NCBI GenBank assembly: GCA_020073565.1
Contig: JAIQEY010000021.1
Coordinates: 30,013 to 94,012, forward strand
Source: Terriglobia bacterium
GTDB taxonomy: Bacteria > Acidobacteriota > Terriglobia > Terriglobales > Acidobacteriaceae
DNA length: 64,000 nt
Direction of reading: 5' to 3'
Shown: positions 16,767 through 24,390 of the stretch, piece by piece
How positions within the stretch are numbered: the stretch's first letter is position 1
Layout: each line of letters opens with the position of its first letter
Position numbers and translations under genes: made by a program
Notes under the pieces: model-generated
Databases searched by the model: none
Told to the model about the DNA's origin: nothing
The model's input: only the letters and a program-made list of their open reading frames with translations

Positions 16767-17864
16767 ATGAACGTCCCGAAAGCTCTGCTCACGCTCCTCC
16801 TTTTGGCGGGCCAGATTGCCTGGACGCAAACCTCAGCCACGCCCCATTCCGCTGCAACCGACTCAGCCACTCCGCAACCGGCGGCCGCTCAGACTCAACC
16901 CGCCGAAGAGAAGCATCTGCGCAATGTTCGGCAGTTGACGTTTGGCGGCTCGAACGCCGAGGCCTACTTTTCCGAAGACGGGAAGAAGCTGATCTTCCAG
17001 TCGACCCGCGACAATCTGCAGTGCGACCAGATCTTCACCATGAATCTGGACGGGACCGACCAGAAGATGGTCTCGACCGGCAAGGGCCGCACCACGTGCA
17101 GCTACATCTTTCCGCACAAGGACAAGATCCTTTATTCCTCGACGCATCTGACGGATGCAGCCTGCCCCCCGCGTCCCGATTTTTCGAAGGGGTACGTCTG
17201 GGCCGTGTATCCGGGGTTTGATATCTTCACGGCCAAACTGGATGGTTCCGAACTGAAGCAGTTCACGACCACGCCGGGCTACGATGCGGAAGCGACGATT
17301 TCGGAAGACGGCAAGAAGATTGTCTTCACGTCCATACGCTACGGTGACCTCGACATCTACACGATGGATGCGGACGGCAAGCACGTCCAGCAACTCACCC
17401 ACGAACTGGGCTACGACGGCGGGCCCTTTTTCTCTCCCGACCGGAAATGGATTGTGTATCGCGCCTACCATCCAAAAACAGACCGGGAAATAGCGGATTA
17501 CAAAGAATTGTTAAAGCAAAACTTGATCCGGCCCACGACCCTGGAACTCTGGATCATGAAGGCCGATGGCAGTGGCAAGCGGCAGCTCACGAACCTGAAT
17601 GCCGCCAGCTTTGCGCCTTCGTTTTTCCCCAACGGCAAATGGATCATTTTCTCCACCAACATGGGCTCGACCGGCGGGATGGGGAATTTCGAACTCTATG
17701 CGATCAACATCGACGGCACGGGCCTCGAGCGCATCACCAACAGCGACGGCTTCGACGGCTTCCCGATGTTCAGCCCCGATGGCAAGCAACTAGTTTGGAT
17801 TTCCCATCGGAATGGGAAGGGACAACACGAGACGAATGTGTTCATTGCCGATTGGGTGCCCTGA
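16767..17864 (+). CDS. Periplasmic PD40/TolB-like beta-propeller protein
   Basis: 365 residues. After a signal peptide (MNVPKALLTLLLLAGQIAWTQ) and an Ala/Pro/Thr linker come repeated PD40 blades: AYFSEDGKKLIFQSTRD, ATISEDGKKIVFTSIRYGDLDIYTMDADG, PFFSPDRKWIVYRAY, SFFPNGKWIIFSTN and MFSPDGKQLVWISHR. About six blades make a WD40-like propeller as in TolB. Likely a protein-binding or sensory exported protein rather than TolB itself, because no tol/pal genes are near and the N-terminal TolB domain is missing. Confidence 0.85.
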   Translation: MNVPKALLTLLLLAGQIAWTQTSATPHSAATDSATPQPAAAQTQPAEEKHLRNVRQLTFGGSNAEAYFSEDGKKLIFQSTRDNLQCDQIFTMNLDGTDQKMVSTGKGRTTCSYIFPHKDKILYSSTHLTDAACPPRPDFSKGYVWAVYPGFDIFTAKLDGSELKQFTTTPGYDAEATISEDGKKIVFTSIRYGDLDIYTMDADGKHVQQLTHELGYDGGPFFSPDRKWIVYRAYHPKTDREIADYKELLKQNLIRPTTLELWIMKADGSGKRQLTNLNAASFAPSFFPNGKWIIFSTNMGSTGGMGNFELYAINIDGTGLERITNSDGFDGFPMFSPDGKQLVWISHRNGKGQHETNVFIADWVP

Positions 17865-17889
17865 GGAGAAGGGGGCGGCGCTAAAGCCG

Positions 17890-18651
17890 TCACGGATTCT
17901 CGCGCAAGAGTTGGTCTTTAATCCTCGCGGGCAATCGCGAATTGTGCAGCACTTCGCGCAGGAGCGCGGGTTGAAGTCCGCGACTGAATTCGAGCGCGCG
18001 GGCGAGCGACAGATATTCCGTCCGAAGAAGGGCAAGTCGAACTTCCCTGCGATACGACCACTTCGTGTGCTGTGCGACGGTTTGCACGAGTACCGCGCTG
18101 GCCTGGGGGCGAAGTACAGCCTGAATGACAAAAGCTTCCGTCAGGCGCGCGTTTTCGAGGGCAGTCCGCATGACTCGCGTTTCGCCATCCAGCAGGAGCG
18201 AGCCCGCGACCCTGCCGGACCCACGTCGTGCGAGGGACAGGCGTTCGCCGATGGTGATGGTCTTCAAGCGACCGATCAGGAGCTCGTCGGCAGCTACTTT
18301 CACGTCCGCCGGAACCCTGGGTGAAAGCGCAACTTTGAGCAAGTCGAAGGTGTAGAACTGGCGAGCCAGCGGCACCGAAACGTGTCGCGGCGTGTGCGCA
18401 TGGCAGACCAGAGCCACTTTCACTTTGCGCAGTTTGAGCGCATTGCGGTTCTTAGCTAGTTGCTCGAGAACCTCGGGCGGCAGACCGGCGCGTTTCAGGA
18501 GTGCAAGCGCCAAGTCTTCGGTGAGGGCGGGATCGGCGGCCACGCGCAGCAGATCGTCGCGCGAGGTGGACTGGAGTGGGGATCCGACGCAGACCGGCGC
18601 GGAAACTTCCAGGGCAATCGAACGCTCCGCGTTTTCCCTCTCAGGACTCAC
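17890..18651 (-). CDS. Hypothetical all-helical (HEAT-like) protein
   Basis: 253 residues, Leu/Ala/Arg-rich and without signal or transmembrane helices. Recurrent helical pairs (LLRVAADPALTEDLALALLKRAGLPPEVLEQLAKN; LREVLHNSRLPARIKDQLL) suggest HEAT-like or DUF2336-like repeats, a fold common in protein-protein contact. No catalytic signature was seen. The gene is 20 bp upstream of nothing on its strand; the kinase-like gene at 18672 precedes it on the same strand, with 20 bp between, so the two are probably co-transcribed. Confidence 0.65.
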   Translation of the reverse strand: MSPERENAERSIALEVSAPVCVGSPLQSTSRDDLLRVAADPALTEDLALALLKRAGLPPEVLEQLAKNRNALKLRKVKVALVCHAHTPRHVSVPLARQFYTFDLLKVALSPRVPADVKVAADELLIGRLKTITIGERLSLARRGSGRVAGSLLLDGETRVMRTALENARLTEAFVIQAVLRPQASAVLVQTVAQHTKWSYRREVRLALLRTEYLSLARALEFSRGLQPALLREVLHNSRLPARIKDQLLRENP

Positions 18652-18671
18652 GCACCTAACCTGCGCTGCTT

Positions 18672-19571
18672 CTAGACTCTTCTTGCCCGCGCCAGGGCTC
18701 CTTCCACCGGAACCACGGGATCAGGACGGACATCCAGGCCGGGGAACGTCCCCTGCAGCGTATTGTAGAAAACCTCGCGCACGACGGCGGACTGACGAAA
18801 GACACTGCCCGTCATGGCCACTGGGACATAAGGAGGCTGCGGCGCCAGGCGGCGAATGACCGCGACCGTCAGATCCGATAAGCAGTGGGCAGCATCAACG
18901 AGCAGCGACCGCGCGACCGAGTCGGACTGCTCGGCGGCCCGGAGGACCACCGGGAATAGGCGCGGGAACTCAGGCGGAGGAAACGAGTTGGCTTTCTGCA
19001 CCAACTGGTCGAGCGTGGCGAGACTCCAGGCTTGCAGCACCATGTCCCTGAGAAGGGTAGTTCCCTCGGCATCGTGAGCATGCAAAATGGCGGAAACCGC
19101 GCGCCGCCCGATCCAATGGCCAGACCCTTCATCGGAGATGGCAAATCCCCATCCGCCGGCGCGGACGGTGTGTCCGGTGGCGTCGCGCCCATGCACAATG
19201 GAACCAGTGCCCGCGATTGCGATCACTCCGGGACCGGAGCCACAAGCGGCTTCGAGCGCGATCACCATGTCGCCCACAACTTCAACGGTCGCCGGAGTGA
19301 GTTCGGCAAGGATGCGGCGAACCATTGCGGCCATCTCGGGCCGAGCGGCGCCCGCGGCCCCAATGCAAATCGCGCGGATCTCCTCGGGAGAGATTTTCGC
19401 GTCGGCGCAGGCTTCGCGAACCGCGGCATGGAGCGCTTCCCTGGCCTGCGCCTCCCCGACGCGGACCACGTTGCTGCCCCCGGAGACAGAACTCGCAAGC
19501 ACGGAAGCCTCGTCGCCCAGAGCGCACCGGGTCTTGGTCCCTCCGCCGTCGATTCCCAAATAGAAAGACAT
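18672..19571 (-). CDS. N-acetylglucosamine kinase-like BadF/BadG ATPase
   Basis: 299 residues of ASKHA fold. Phosphate-1 motif YLGIDGGGTKTRCAL at the N-terminus; phosphate-2/adenosine region IAIAGTGSIVHGRD; a GGWGFAISDEGSGHWIGRRA block typical of the BadF/BadG/BcrA/BcrD N-acetylhexosamine kinases. It should phosphorylate N-acetylglucosamine or a related amino sugar in cell-wall recycling or chitin use, judging from the family. Followed 20 bp later on the same strand by the helical hypothetical gene. The ATG at 19571 gives the standard family N-terminus. Confidence 0.85.
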   Translation of the reverse strand: MSFYLGIDGGGTKTRCALGDEASVLASSVSGGSNVVRVGEAQAREALHAAVREACADAKISPEEIRAICIGAAGAARPEMAAMVRRILAELTPATVEVVGDMVIALEAACGSGPGVIAIAGTGSIVHGRDATGHTVRAGGWGFAISDEGSGHWIGRRAVSAILHAHDAEGTTLLRDMVLQAWSLATLDQLVQKANSFPPPEFPRLFPVVLRAAEQSDSVARSLLVDAAHCLSDLTVAVIRRLAPQPPYVPVAMTGSVFRQSAVVREVFYNTLQGTFPGLDVRPDPVVPVEGALARARRV

Positions 19572-19597
19572 GGCGCAGTTCTACCACACCCAAGCAA

Positions 19598-19623
19598 GTG
19601 TGGCGCGGACACTCTTGTCCGCG
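19598..19623 (+). repeat. 26-bp hairpin repeat, variant copy
   Basis: GTGTGGCGCGGACA then CTCTTGTCCGCG. Same length and frame as the mutL and 28824 copies. The stem has changed on both sides (GGGCA/TGCCC to GGACA/TGTCC), keeping pairing. Lies just upstream of the kinase gene and about 115 bp before the symporter. Confidence 0.75.
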
Positions 19624-19738
19624 TACCGCAGCCATTCACGGAGACCTTGCGGGACATGCCTGTACAATGCTGCCACCGTAAGAGACGCGGCGAGCCGCGT
19701 CTCTACTCGACGGACCAGATGTCCGGAAGGACTCGCTT

Positions 19739-21184
19739 TTGGGATTGAATCGCGTCGACCTGCTGATTATCGCGGCCTATTTGGCCGGCATCACGCTGTT
19801 TGGTCTGCGCTTTCGCAAGCGGCAGCGAACCATGCGGGATTACTTCCTGGCCGATCGCAACATTCCCTGGTGGGCGATTTCCCTTTCAATCGTGGCGGCA
19901 GAAACCAGCACTCTCACCATCATCAGTATTCCTGGACTCGCCTACGATTCGAACCTGACCTTCCTCCAAGTCGTCATGGGATATGTCGTCGGACGAGTCA
20001 TCATCAGCTTTGTGCTGCTGCCGCATTATTTTCGTGGCGACCTGTACACCGCCTATCAGTTGATCGAGCGCAGATTCGGTCCACGCCTCCGCACCGTCAC
20101 GGCAGGGCTGTTCTTGCTGACGCGAGCGGCGGCAGAAGGCGTACGAGTGTATGCCGTGTCGATTGTGGTCTCCATTGCGCTAGGGACAGGTGAGGTTACG
20201 TCGATCGCAATCATCACGCTGCTGACGCTGATCTACACATTTGAAGGCGGACTGGCAGCAGTCATCTGGACCGATGTGGTGCAGACGTTCATTTATGTCG
20301 GCGGGACAGCGGTCGGATTAGTCACGATTCTGCATCTAGTCCCGGGTGGCTGGAACTCGGTGCAAGCCGCAGCCGAGAGCTTCCACAAATTCCAGGTCTT
20401 CGACATGCCGGTTCTCGCGCACTGGCCGTATCTGGATCTACTGAAGCCTTACACACTATGGGCGGGAATCATTGGCGGTGCAATTTTCACGACTGCCAGC
20501 CACGGCACCGATCAACTGATCGTGCAGCGATTGCTGGCGGCGAGGAATCAGCGGCAGTCGGTGCTGGCCCTCCTTTCAAGCGGCGCCGCGATCCTGTTTC
20601 AGTTTGCTCTGTTTCTCTTCGTAGGCGTGATGCTGTTCGCCTATTACCGCGTACCTTCCGCTACCTTTGGGCGCGCGGACCGAATTTATCCAACGTTCAT
20701 CGTGAGCCGTATGCCGCATGGAATTTCAGGGCTGCTGATCGCGGCCATCCTGGCAGCGGCGATGTCGAACTTGAGTGCGGCGCTCAACTCGCTGTCATCC
20801 AGCACAATGATGGACTTCTACTTTCGCTTTCGCCCGGAAGTAAATGAAATTAAGCGACTTCGCCTATCGCGCCTGGCGACCATTGTGTGGGCCATCGTGC
20901 TCCTCGGACTGGCCGTCATCGCCCTGCACCGAGTCGGTCGCGTAGTCGAAGTAGGACTGCAGATCGCATCCGTCGCCTACGGTGCACTGCTGGGAGTCTT
21001 CCTTCTGGGCGTGCTGACCAAGCGGGCGAATCAGAATGGGGCGATCATCGGAATGGTTGCGGGGTTCGTGATTGAACTTTACCTGTGGCTCGGTTCCGGT
21101 GTGCCTTGGACTTGGTGGGTCGCGATCGGGACGTGCGTGACATTCGCGGTCGGGTATGCCGCCAGCTTGCTGCCAGAGTCTTAA
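19739..21184 (+). CDS. Sodium:solute symporter family protein
   Basis: 481 residues with about 13 hydrophobic segments. SSS-family features: MRDYFLADRNIPWWAISLSIVAAETST near the N-terminus (the sodium-site TM1 region) and AAAMSNLSAALNSLSSS in the middle. The family imports sugars, amino acids, nucleosides or urea with Na+. The substrate is not deducible; the neighbouring amino-sugar kinase makes a sugar possible. The start is TTG 19739, with GGAAGG nine bases upstream and no in-frame ATG. The stop codon TAA lies inside the first base pairs of the palindrome at 21181. Confidence 0.88.
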   Translation: MGLNRVDLLIIAAYLAGITLFGLRFRKRQRTMRDYFLADRNIPWWAISLSIVAAETSTLTIISIPGLAYDSNLTFLQVVMGYVVGRVIISFVLLPHYFRGDLYTAYQLIERRFGPRLRTVTAGLFLLTRAAAEGVRVYAVSIVVSIALGTGEVTSIAIITLLTLIYTFEGGLAAVIWTDVVQTFIYVGGTAVGLVTILHLVPGGWNSVQAAAESFHKFQVFDMPVLAHWPYLDLLKPYTLWAGIIGGAIFTTASHGTDQLIVQRLLAARNQRQSVLALLSSGAAILFQFALFLFVGVMLFAYYRVPSATFGRADRIYPTFIVSRMPHGISGLLIAAILAAAMSNLSAALNSLSSSTMMDFYFRFRPEVNEIKRLRLSRLATIVWAIVLLGLAVIALHRVGRVVEVGLQIASVAYGALLGVFLLGVLTKRANQNGAIIGMVAGFVIELYLWLGSGVPWTWWVAIGTCVTFAVGYAASLLPES

Positions 21185-21273
21185 CCGCAAAGCACGCTAG
21201 GGACTCGCAAAGGTCGCAAAAGAACAGTTTCTCTTTGCGTTCTTTGCGAGTCCCTAGCGTCCTTTGCGGTTAA
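21181..21273. repeat. Long palindrome A flanking the GxxExxY gene
   Basis: A 93-bp near-perfect palindrome. Left arm starts TTAACCGCAAAG, then CACGCTAGGGACTCGCAAAG; the right arm is its reverse complement with one mismatch over the outer 31 bp, and pairing continues more loosely inward. Ends are TTAA on both sides. It supplies the symporter stop codon and ends 23 bp before the GxxExxY start. Confidence 0.9.
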
Positions 21274-21296
21274 ACTTTTTCGGGGCGAGGATGTCT

Positions 21297-21698
21297 ATGG
21301 CAAAGATTGATATTAGCCGTGAAGTGATCGGCGCAGCTTTGACGATTCACCGCAAGCTCGGACCTGGCCTTCTCGAATCAGCCTATGAGGCTTGCCTCGC
21401 ATATGAATTAGAGAAGGCAGGGTACAGGGTGGAACGGCAGAAAGCAGTCCCGCTCATCTATGAGGCCGTGAAGCTAGACTGCGGCTTCCGGGCGGATCTT
21501 GTTGTGGACGACAAGCTGGTACTGGAACTTAAGTGCAAGGAGACCCTGCAGCATCCTGTCGATGAGGCACAACTTCTCTCGTACTTGCGCCTCTTGAACA
21601 TTCCAATCGGATTGCTGATCAATTTTCACGTAGCTCTGCTGAAGGACGGGATCAAGCGGATGGTCAACAACTATCGTGAGGAGGAGGATTTCCTTTAA
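21297..21698 (+). CDS. GxxExxY family protein (PD-(D/E)XK-like)
   Basis: 133 residues. The name-giving motif is GLLESAY in HRKLGPGLLESAYEACLAYELEKAGYRVERQ. The PD-(D/E)XK nuclease-like core follows: FRADLVVDDKLVLELK, with Asp in RADLVV and the ELK pair. This matches the GxxExxY family (TIGR04256, PDDEXK_3). Members are small, often multi-copy and of unknown function. ATG 21297 is preferred because GCGAGG lies six bases upstream; ATG 21291 is the alternative. The gene is framed by palindromes A (21181-21273) and B (21695-21786), and its TAA stop is the TTAA end of palindrome B. It splits the symporter from the permease. Confidence 0.92.
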   Translation: MAKIDISREVIGAALTIHRKLGPGLLESAYEACLAYELEKAGYRVERQKAVPLIYEAVKLDCGFRADLVVDDKLVLELKCKETLQHPVDEAQLLSYLRLLNIPIGLLINFHVALLKDGIKRMVNNYREEEDFL

Positions 21699-21786
21699 CC
21701 GCAAAGTTCGCCAAGGACTCGCAAATGTCACAAAGAAAAACTCTCCTTTGCGTACTTTGCGAGTCCTTAGCGCCCTTTGCGGTTAA
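21695..21786. repeat. Long palindrome B flanking the GxxExxY gene
   Basis: A 92-bp palindrome closely related to palindrome A: outer TTAACCGCAAAG on both ends, then a GGACTCGCAAA core in the arms. The two arms differ at a few positions, but the stem is retained. It overlaps the GxxExxY stop and ends 20 bp before the permease ATG. Confidence 0.9.
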
Positions 21787-21806
21787 GATCTGTCGACAGC
21801 AGTCAA

Positions 21807-23180
21807 ATGTCAACCATCAGCCAGCGCCCCGAACTAGCCCGCGACCTCGCCCTCTCCCACGCAGGAGCGGTCGTGGTGGGAACAATTATCGGAAGCGGCA
21901 TCTTCCTGGTTCCAGCGGAGATGATGCAGGCGGTCGGCTCGGCGCGAGTAGTGTATCTGGTGTGGGTGGTGGGAGGTCTTCTCTCCTTCTTTGGCGCGCT
22001 CACCTACGCGGAACTCGGGGCCATGAAGCCGCAGGCCGGCGGAGAGTATGTCTACGTTCGCGATGCCTACGGACCGCTCGCCGGATTCCTCTATGCGTGG
22101 ACCTGGTTCCTGATCGCCAAGCCGGCATCCATTGCGACGGTTACAACCGGCCTCGTTCGCATTCTCGGCACCTTCCCCGTCTTTTCTTTTTTCTCCCATC
22201 CCTGCGTCACCCACCCCGTCACCATCAACTATGGACAACTGGTGGCGATTGGCGCGGCGGTCCTGGTTTCGTGGCTGAACTACATCGGCATTCGCAAGGC
22301 GGGAGAATTTCAGTTTCTATTCACGTTGCTCAAGGTCGCGATCATCCTCGGAATCGTCGCAGTCGGTTTTTCCTATCACAGCGGAACCTGGGCGAACTTT
22401 GCCACCGAGTTTACCGGGGCCAAGGGTGGAGTCGCCGGATTCTTTGCCGCGTTGGTGGCCGCGCTCTGGGCCTACGACGGGTGGAACGATCTGAACATGG
22501 TCGCAGGAGAAATTCGCAATCCCCAGCGCAATGTTCCTCTCTCGCTGATTTGGGGCGTGGCCACGGTAGGAGCTCTCTACATTCTGGTGAACGCCGCCGT
22601 GCAGTATGTGTTGCCAGCCGCAGCCGTAGCGGCGTCGGAGCGGCCCGCCTCAGACGCGGTAGCGCTCGTCCTTGGACACGGGGGCGCCAGCCTGGTTTCG
22701 GCCGGCATGGCTCTGTCGATGCTCGTGACTCTGAATGGAACCATCATGAGTGGAGCGCGCGTTCCCTTCGCCATGGCTCGCGATGGGTATTTCTTCAAGT
22801 CGATCGCGGAGGTTCATCCTCGGTTCCGCACTCCATCCGTTGCCCTCGTTGTGCAGTGTGCCCTGGCGATCGTCTTGCTGTTGCTGGGAGGTAATTTCCG
22901 GCAGTTCTTCTCGCTCGCAATCTTCGCCGAGTGGCTCTTCTACATGATTGCAGGCAGCACAGTGTTTGTTTTTCGCCGTCGCGAACCGTACGCCGACCGC
23001 CCCTATCGCGTGTTCGGATATCCGGTGGTTCCGGCAGTGTTTATCGTGGTTTCCGCAGTACTCCTTTACTATACATTTACCGACAACCTGCGGAATTCCG
23101 CAGCCGGAACGGCGGCGATTCTGGCAGGGATTCCAGTGTTCTACTTTTTTGCGCAGCGGAAGTCAGTCACACCAAAGTAA
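21807..23180 (+). CDS. APC-superfamily amino acid permease
   Basis: 457 residues, about 12 transmembrane helices. TM1 holds the APC signature GTIIGSGIFLVPAEMM. The TM6 region ALWAYDGWNDLNMVAGEIRNPQRNVPLS is typical of LAT/YfnA-like transporters. It should import or exchange amino acids. ATG 21807 is used; an open frame from 21777 would start inside palindrome B. Because palindrome B sits directly upstream, transcription may depend on read-through from the symporter/GxxExxY side or on a promoter inside the repeat. Confidence 0.88.
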   Translation: MSTISQRPELARDLALSHAGAVVVGTIIGSGIFLVPAEMMQAVGSARVVYLVWVVGGLLSFFGALTYAELGAMKPQAGGEYVYVRDAYGPLAGFLYAWTWFLIAKPASIATVTTGLVRILGTFPVFSFFSHPCVTHPVTINYGQLVAIGAAVLVSWLNYIGIRKAGEFQFLFTLLKVAIILGIVAVGFSYHSGTWANFATEFTGAKGGVAGFFAALVAALWAYDGWNDLNMVAGEIRNPQRNVPLSLIWGVATVGALYILVNAAVQYVLPAAAVAASERPASDAVALVLGHGGASLVSAGMALSMLVTLNGTIMSGARVPFAMARDGYFFKSIAEVHPRFRTPSVALVVQCALAIVLLLLGGNFRQFFSLAIFAEWLFYMIAGSTVFVFRRREPYADRPYRVFGYPVVPAVFIVVSAVLLYYTFTDNLRNSAAGTAAILAGIPVFYFFAQRKSVTPK

Positions 23181-23323
23181 CCGGCAATCTGGCTGTGCCC
23201 TAAAGGCGGTTACCAAAGGACACGCGCAGCCGACACGTTTACCCCCTGCCTAAAGTCCCCTAAGGTGAAAGCTCCAACCCCAAGCGCGCTCCCCGGCTTG
23301 GGCCCCCATTTGGAGTCAAAGGG

Positions 23324-24373
23324 ATGCCTACGTACGATCGCAGTTTCCAACTCGGCCTGTTGCCTGAAAAGAAGTGGGACTGGCGAACCTTCGCGGCCAG
23401 CTACATATTCATCATCGCCGTGATCATTTTCTTCATCATGTTCGGGCTGATCGTGCCCGACACGTTGAAACTCGCGATTAATTATCACGTGACAGAACTG
23501 ATTCCGCGGCCCGCCCTCAAGCCGGAAGCCCTTCCGAAACCGAAGCCTCTGCCGGTGCATGCCAAGTTGCTGCCGAAGGCCCCGGTCTTCGATGCTCCCA
23601 AGCTGATCGTTCCGCATGAGGTCCGCGCCCCCAAACCTAAACCACAGGAAATTGAGCCGCCCAAGGTAGCCATGAACAACTTTGCGCCAGCCGTGCTGAA
23701 GGCGGTCGGGGGAGCACGCCCGGTGCTGATTCATACGGGCGACTTCCAGGGCAGTTCGGCAACGCCGACGGTGAATGCTCCCATTCAAAAAGTGCAAACG
23801 GGCGGATTTGGCGATCCCAACGGCCTCAAGCCGAATGCGAACAGCAAGCCGGGCGCAAAGTTGGTTGCCGCGGTTGCGGGCTCATTCGATATGCCGGTCG
23901 GGCCGGGACAAGGGAACGGATCGGGCGGAGCAAAAGGAATCAAGGGAACCGTTGCGAGCGCCGATTTTGGCAACGGCATCGCGACCCCTGGACACGGAGA
24001 TGGCCGTAGCAGCGGGCGCGGAAACGTGCAAGCCTCCGGCTTCGGAGCGCAAGAAGTGGCGCAGTTAACGCCGCACGCGCAGCACGTGGAGACCGGCCCC
24101 GCAACCACCGGGGTCGAAATCACATACAAGCCCAACCCGGTTTATACCGACGAGGCGCGCAATCTAAAGCTCGAAGGCGAAGTCCTGCTCGAGGTGCTGT
24201 TTGGAGCGAATGGACAGCTCCATGTGAATCGCGTGGTTCGCGGTCTGGGCCACGGACTGGATGAGGCTGCCATCGCCGCCGCGAACAAGATGCGTTTCAA
24301 ACCCGCGATGCGAACCGGGCAGCCGATGGATTCGACCGCAGTCGTGCACGTGGTATTTCAACTGGCGTACTGA
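23324..24373 (+). CDS. TonB family energy-transducer protein
   Basis: 349 residues. A cytoplasmic N-terminus is followed by one transmembrane helix (YIFIIAVIIFFIMFGLIVP), a Pro/Lys-rich periplasmic spacer (RPALKPEALPKPKPLPVHAKLLPK), a Gly-rich low-complexity segment and a C-terminal TonB domain (YKPNPVYTDEARNLKLEGEVLLEVLF through RTGQPMDSTAVVHVVFQL). It would couple proton motive force to outer-membrane receptors, or serve another cross-envelope contact. GGAG lies nine bases before the ATG. A CCCAAGC/GCTTGGG stem (23279-23302) lies in the leader. ExbB/ExbD genes are not nearby. Followed 17 bp later by the M48 protease gene. Confidence 0.88.
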   Translation: MPTYDRSFQLGLLPEKKWDWRTFAASYIFIIAVIIFFIMFGLIVPDTLKLAINYHVTELIPRPALKPEALPKPKPLPVHAKLLPKAPVFDAPKLIVPHEVRAPKPKPQEIEPPKVAMNNFAPAVLKAVGGARPVLIHTGDFQGSSATPTVNAPIQKVQTGGFGDPNGLKPNANSKPGAKLVAAVAGSFDMPVGPGQGNGSGGAKGIKGTVASADFGNGIATPGHGDGRSSGRGNVQASGFGAQEVAQLTPHAQHVETGPATTGVEITYKPNPVYTDEARNLKLEGEVLLEVLFGANGQLHVNRVVRGLGHGLDEAAIAAANKMRFKPAMRTGQPMDSTAVVHVVFQLAY

Positions 24374-24390
24374 AATTGGAGATAAGAGTC

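Noticed and set aside
21725..22894. A 389-codon rightward frame inside the APC permease gene
   Set aside because: Arg/Gly/Ser-rich shadow of the real permease frame (21807-23180), which has APC motifs and transmembrane helices.
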